NCBI GenBank assembly: GCA_937888775.1
Contig: CALAQT010000331.1
Span: forward strand, 1 to 9,583
Direction: 5' to 3'
DNA: 9,583 bases
Source: an uncultured Actinomycetes bacterium
GTDB taxonomy: Bacteria; Actinomycetota; Thermoleophilia; Solirubrobacterales; Solirubrobacteraceae
Part shown: positions 5,977 through 9,583 of the stretch, in pieces
How the letters are laid out: each line of letters begins with the position of its first letter
How positions within the stretch are numbered: position 1 is the stretch's first letter
The notes under the pieces: generated by a model
What the model saw: only the letters and a program-made list of their open reading frames with translations
What the model was told of the DNA's origin: nothing
Database searches by the model: none
Translations under genes and position numbers: made by a program

Positions 5977-7277
5977 CACCACGGCCCGAGCGCACTGTCA
6001 CGGCGGCACGGCCAACTCATGCTTGCTCCGCTCCGGTCTGATCCCGTAGGCGACCGCCAGATCAACCGCCGGCAGGTCTCCCAGCGCATCGCGGATCGGG
6101 GTGGTGAACACCGGGCCGTGGCTGGCCGCGATCACGTCAGCGAGACTGTCAACCCGCCAGTAATCGCCGTCGTGGTCGCGCCTGAACAGGTCGCCGGTGG
6201 CCAACCTCGGGATCGGCGATGATCCGCTGCACCTGGCCGAGGGCAGCCTCCCGGGGGGCGTCGCCGTCGGGTCGGAGCAGCACCGACACCGCCCCGACCC
6301 GGCTGAGCGCGACGACGACCGCCAGCGCGCTGGGGCGAGCCCCCATCAGCACCCCCACGTGCTCGCCCTGGCGCACACCGATCGAGATCAGGCCGCGGAC
6401 GACCTTGTCGATCCGCTGATTGATCTCAGTGGCGCTGTAGGCGCGGTCCTCAAACAGGAAGAAGGTGTCGTTGGGCGCCCGGCGCATTCGCTCGTCGACC
6501 AGCAGACTGAGCGAGATCCGCGTGCTCGGCTGGATCTGCTCCAGGCGCGCCAGGCGCGGCAGCTGACCCGCGGCCTCACGCGATAGCTCGCGCACGCTGC
6601 GCGCAGTCCTTCTGGCCGTCCCGAGCATCGACCGGGCGATGCCGGTCGAGACGGCGCCGGCCGTGCCCAGGCTCCGAACACGCGGTCGGCGAGCAGCTCC
6701 GCCACGCCTGAGGCGAGCTGCTCAGGGATCCCGAAGGGCATCGCCAACGGGGTGTCGACCGGACTGCCGAAGGTGATCACCGAGCCGAGTCCCTGGTTGC
6801 GCCGGTAGGCGGCGACCTGATAGCAGAACATCCCCCCCTGCGAGTAGCCCCCCAGGTGCACGTCGCGGCCGGTGATCTCCCGCACCCGCGCCACGGCATC
6901 CGAGACGGCCAGGACGTGGTCGGCGAGCGTCCGCTCCAGCCCGCCCTCTTCCCGCTCGGGCGCGCCGAAGTCCACCACCCACGGGTCGGCTCCGTGACGG
7001 TCCAGGATCGTCACGGCGCTCGTCGCCGGGGACACGTCGTAGATCTCGGCGGCCAGCATCATCGGCGGGACCAGCAGCACCGGCGGACCGGCTCCGGGCG
7101 CACGCCGTCACCATCGCCGTAGTAGTGGCGCAGGCGATAGACGCGCTGCTCGCTGATCACCTCATACGGCGAGGGTTGCAGTTAGGCGTCCAGGCCGCCG
7201 AAGCGCGCCACTTCCAGTGCGTTCTGCGCGGCGGCGCCGAGCCGGCCGACCGGCCGGGTGATCCTCTTTGGCAGCAA
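5977..7277 (-). pseudogene. PhaC-like alpha/beta-hydrolase fused to AMP-dependent acyl-CoA synthetase, gutted
   Basis: Remains of a two-domain lipid-metabolism protein known to me from actinobacteria, normally far longer than the roughly 430 codons left. Reading down the minus strand: a weak start near a TTG at 7275-7277 (LLPKRITRPVGRL) and QNALEVARFGGLDA, then a TAA at 7182-7184. SPYEVISEQRVYRLRHYY follows, then a -1 shift near 7092. Next comes PVLLVPPMMLAAEIYDVSP and the nucleophile elbow GGYSQGGM (Ser codon 6841-6843). About 57 residues later, at 6667-6675, the hydrolase stops short of its expected catalytic Asp and His. The sequence jumps, out of frame, to GTARRTARSVREL, TFFLFEDRAYSATEINQRID and VLLRPDGDAPREA. 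At 6202-6208 it jumps again to ATGDLFRRDHDGDYW and HELAV, then a -1 shift to AAVTVRSGR. The ATP-binding core of the ligase is absent. The product cannot function. Confidence 0.82.
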
Positions 7278-7309
7278 CTGTGCTTGAGCTCGATGCCGCC
7301 CCGCCGAAG

Positions 7310-9583
7310 TCAGCGCACTGACAGGATCAGCGTCAGCGGCGGGTGCTCGGCGTTCAGCTGAGCCTGGGTGTAGGCCAGCTTAGCCCAGCGCTCGCGCGAG
7401 TACAGGCGCGTCATGTTCGCGTACCACGGCGACGTCGGGTCGGTGGACTGCGAATAGGTCAGGATCCCCTGCGACGTCGGCCCGCTCGGGTTCAGCTGTG
7501 TCGTCATCACCAGCGAGGATCCGTCATACACCTCGCCGTAGGGCGCCTGGTCGATGGGGCTGGTGGAGCGTCCGTTGGACGCGTAGATGGCATTGAAGCA
7601 GCCGGTGTCGCAGCCGTGGATCGGGATCTTCGACCGACCCCGGGTCGCGTGCTGCACCTGACCGTAGGACGCATTCAGGGCAACCCCGTGCGCCCCGAGC
7701 TCCAGCACCGCGTCAGCGAGCGCCTGCAGGGTGTCGGGGTTGGCGGTGTTGAGCCCCGACGGCGTGCTCAGCGGCGCGCGCGGATTGAACGGATTGGCCC
7801 AGAAGACGCCCTTGGTGTAGTGGTTGTTCCACTCCGAGAACAGCCAGCCACCCGCGGCGTTCTCGGCACCGGTCCGGTTATAGCCGGCCAGCGCCGTACA
7901 CGCCGCGGCGAGATCGACCGTCTTACCGTTGCTGGCCACCGCGGAGGGATGCGCGCGGCAGTCGGAGACCAGCGGGGCGAGCACCAGCTCCGCCAGCCGG
8001 GAGCGGTCTGACTCCCACATCCGCTGCAGGGTCGAGATCGTGAACTTGGCTGGCCCCAGGTGGTCAGTACCCGCCACCCGCTCGGCGATCATCTCGTTGC
8101 CGAGCTGGGTGCGCAGACCTTGCTGGGTGCCCGTCAGGCCGATGATCGGCGAGAAGCCCGTCAGCGGCGCCGACGGATTGGCGAGCCAGTAGGAGTCGTT
8201 GGAGTTCTCCACGTAATCGCGGCGGAACAGGTGGGGCAGCTGGTTTGCGTCGAAGATGCCCTTGACCGGGGTTCCGGGGCTGTTGGCCGGCGCACACGCG
8301 CTGCGTGAGCCGTCCAGCGTCACCACGCGGGCGGCTTTGAAGACCAGCGTCGGCAGGCCCGCGGGCAGGCAGGAATTGATCTCCGCCTGTGAGACATTGG
8401 GCGTGTCGCCCACGTCGCCGTAGTAGGCGTCGCCGTGGTCATCGGCCGCGATCGTGTTGAAAGTCGGGATCGCCAGATACCTGGCCTCAACGCCGTACAG
8501 GTCCTGCACGGTGCTGGCCTGGCCCATCCGCAGGTACTGGTTGGCCGCGCGTGGTCCGTCGTCGGCGGTGGCGTCATACAGCGCGTAGGCGTTGGTCGTG
8601 CCCCACGTGTAGCCGGCGGCCGGGACGTCGGCCACCACGCCCCATTGCGTCGTGTAGAAAGTGTGGCTGACGCGTGTCTTGCCATATTTGAGGCTGACCG
8701 TGACCTGGCCCATCTTGACCGGCTTGCCGTCCAGGTAGTAGCTGGTCGGGTCGCCGGGGACGAGGTTGAGCTGGTAGGCAACGAAGCGCCGAGAGGTGGA
8801 GACGGTATGCGTCCATGCCAGGTGCTGGTTGAAGCCGATGCCGACCAGCGGGAAGCCTTCCAGCGTCCCGCCTTCGACGTTGTAGCTGCCCGGCACGGTC
8901 AGCTGGGTCATCCAGAAGCGCTCGGTTCCGCGCCACGGGAAATGCGGGTTGGCGAGCACCATCCCGTGACCCGAGCGCGTGTCCTTGGCGCCGAGTCCGA
9001 TCCCGTTTGAGCCCTGGGCCCGGTCGGTCAAGTCGCCGAACTGCGCCTTGAGCGCGGCACGGTCCAAGGTCGACGCGACGGCGTGCCCAGCCTGCGCGGA
9101 CTGCGCCGTGGTCGCGGGCGGAGCCGCCGACACGAGCCCGCTGATGAACTGTTGCGAGGAGCCCTCGGTGACGATCTGCTCGCCGCGCAGGAACATGTCG
9201 GTCAGCGTGATCGGGCGCACCCATGGCTTGCCCTTGCAGCTCGGATCGCGCAGCTTGCCTGAACGCAGGTAGGCGTTGTAGCCCTGCGTGAAGCCGATGT
9301 AGAGCTGGCGCACCTGGGGCAGCGGGCCGTTGGGTGGCGGCGCGCTGAGCCAGTGCGCAACGAGTCCCGACGCCGTCACATAGCGCCACCAGAGATCCGA
9401 TTGCAGGTTGGATTCCGACACCCCGGCCGAGTAGTTGACCGACTGACCATTGGGACCGAAGTACTGCGAGCGCCGGCCCTCCAGGGTCACGATGTCGTTG
9501 GCGAACGTGCACAGGTTGTCCTGCGCGAAGGCGTAGCCCTCGCCGATCCCCAGCAGGGTGAAGTTCTTGGCGCGGATGTGCGG
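7310..9583 (-). CDS. Penicillin/AHL acylase-family Ntn-hydrolase (5' end outside window)
   Basis: A secreted or periplasmic-type N-terminal-nucleophile amidohydrolase that matures by self-cleavage into alpha and beta chains and hydrolyses N-acyl amides. The frame is open from the right edge (HIRAKNFTLLGIGEGYAFAQDN, a typical alpha-chain start region lacking only the signal peptide and first residues) to TGA at 7310-7312, 757 residues in view. The cleavage site and nucleophile are in QGSNGIGLG, with Ser at codon 9008-9010, about 192 residues from the edge. This is followed by MVLANPHFPWRGTERFWM, GFNQHLAWTHTVS, and NSNDSYWLANPS (about 8186-8206), which holds the expected catalytic Asn. The pattern is closest to aculeacin A acylase/PvdQ-like enzymes rather than to penicillin G acylase. 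The true substrate (lactone signal, lipopeptide, other acyl amide) cannot be told. It is intact, unlike its downstream neighbour 32 bases away. Confidence 0.92.
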   Translation of the reverse strand, partial: PHIRAKNFTLLGIGEGYAFAQDNLCTFANDIVTLEGRRSQYFGPNGQSVNYSAGVSESNLQSDLWWRYVTASGLVAHWLSAPPPNGPLPQVRQLYIGFTQGYNAYLRSGKLRDPSCKGKPWVRPITLTDMFLRGEQIVTEGSSQQFISGLVSAAPPATTAQSAQAGHAVASTLDRAALKAQFGDLTDRAQGSNGIGLGAKDTRSGHGMVLANPHFPWRGTERFWMTQLTVPGSYNVEGGTLEGFPLVGIGFNQHLAWTHTVSTSRRFVAYQLNLVPGDPTSYYLDGKPVKMGQVTVSLKYGKTRVSHTFYTTQWGVVADVPAAGYTWGTTNAYALYDATADDGPRAANQYLRMGQASTVQDLYGVEARYLAIPTFNTIAADDHGDAYYGDVGDTPNVSQAEINSCLPAGLPTLVFKAARVVTLDGSRSACAPANSPGTPVKGIFDANQLPHLFRRDYVENSNDSYWLANPSAPLTGFSPIIGLTGTQQGLRTQLGNEMIAERVAGTDHLGPAKFTISTLQRMWESDRSRLAELVLAPLVSDCRAHPSAVASNGKTVDLAAACTALAGYNRTGAENAAGGWLFSEWNNHYTKGVFWANPFNPRAPLSTPSGLNTANPDTLQALADAVLELGAHGVALNASYGQVQHATRGRSKIPIHGCDTGCFNAIYASNGRSTSPIDQAPYGEVYDGSSLVMTTQLNPSGPTSQGILTYSQSTDPTSPWYANMTRLYSRERWAKLAYTQAQLNAEHPPLTLILSVR

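Noticed and set aside
7343..9272. Plus-strand open frames across the acylase gene
   Set aside because: Antisense shadows of an intact conserved frame; no family motifs.
1..9583. CRISPR arrays, tRNA/rRNA genes, insertion sequences, integrase sites
   Set aside because: No regularly spaced repeats, no tRNA-like or rRNA-like segments, and no transposase or integrase motifs or terminal inverted repeats were seen, including around the decayed block.

Overview
The window is very GC-rich, uses GTG/TTG-type starts, and encodes proteins typical of high-GC Actinomycetota: a Ser/Gly-linker sulfate-binding lipoprotein, a PvdQ-type penicillin acylase, a fused alpha/beta-hydrolase/acyl-CoA synthetase, and WAVG-repeat proteins. 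A Thermoleophilia/Solirubrobacterales-like soil actinobacterium would fit. That placement is an inference from protein character, not from a marker gene.

Layout. (1) Positions 1-1151, minus strand: an intact sulfate-binding lipoprotein gene, followed at the window edge by what may be the first codons of its permease gene. (2) Positions 1152-1285: an AT-rich divergent intergenic region with helically phased TAGT boxes, probably the promoter/operator of the sulfate gene. (3) Positions 1286-3656, plus strand: a tightly coupled three-gene operon, with junctions overlapping by 1 nt and 4 nt. It encodes a SucC-like ATP-grasp beta subunit, a SucD-like alpha subunit with its phospho-histidine, and an 80-residue ferredoxin whose cysteine order matches FixX/ETF-QO rather than ordinary bacterial ferredoxins. 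(4) Positions 3619-7277, minus strand: a stretch of broken genes. These are a membrane-anchored amidohydrolase interrupted by a TAG and a -1 frameshift; a remnant of a beta-propeller-like WAVG repeat protein; and a PhaC-like hydrolase/AMP-dependent ligase fusion that has lost two large internal pieces and carries a stop and further frameshifts. A strong hairpin at 5685-5723 separates the first two. (5) Positions 7310-9583, minus strand: the large C-terminal part of an Ntn-hydrolase (penicillin/AHL acylase family), intact in frame and running off the right edge.

Functionally, the most interesting intact unit is the CoA-ligase plus ferredoxin operon. A 2-oxoacid:ferredoxin oxidoreductase makes both an acyl-CoA and a reduced ferredoxin, and this operon could handle both products; that link is inference. 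The ligase subunits carry features reminiscent of ATP-citrate lyase/citryl-CoA synthetase, so the acid substrate may not be succinate. The decayed block shows gene loss by point mutation and by internal deletion. Some of the single-base frameshifts could instead be read errors, but the missing domain cores could not.
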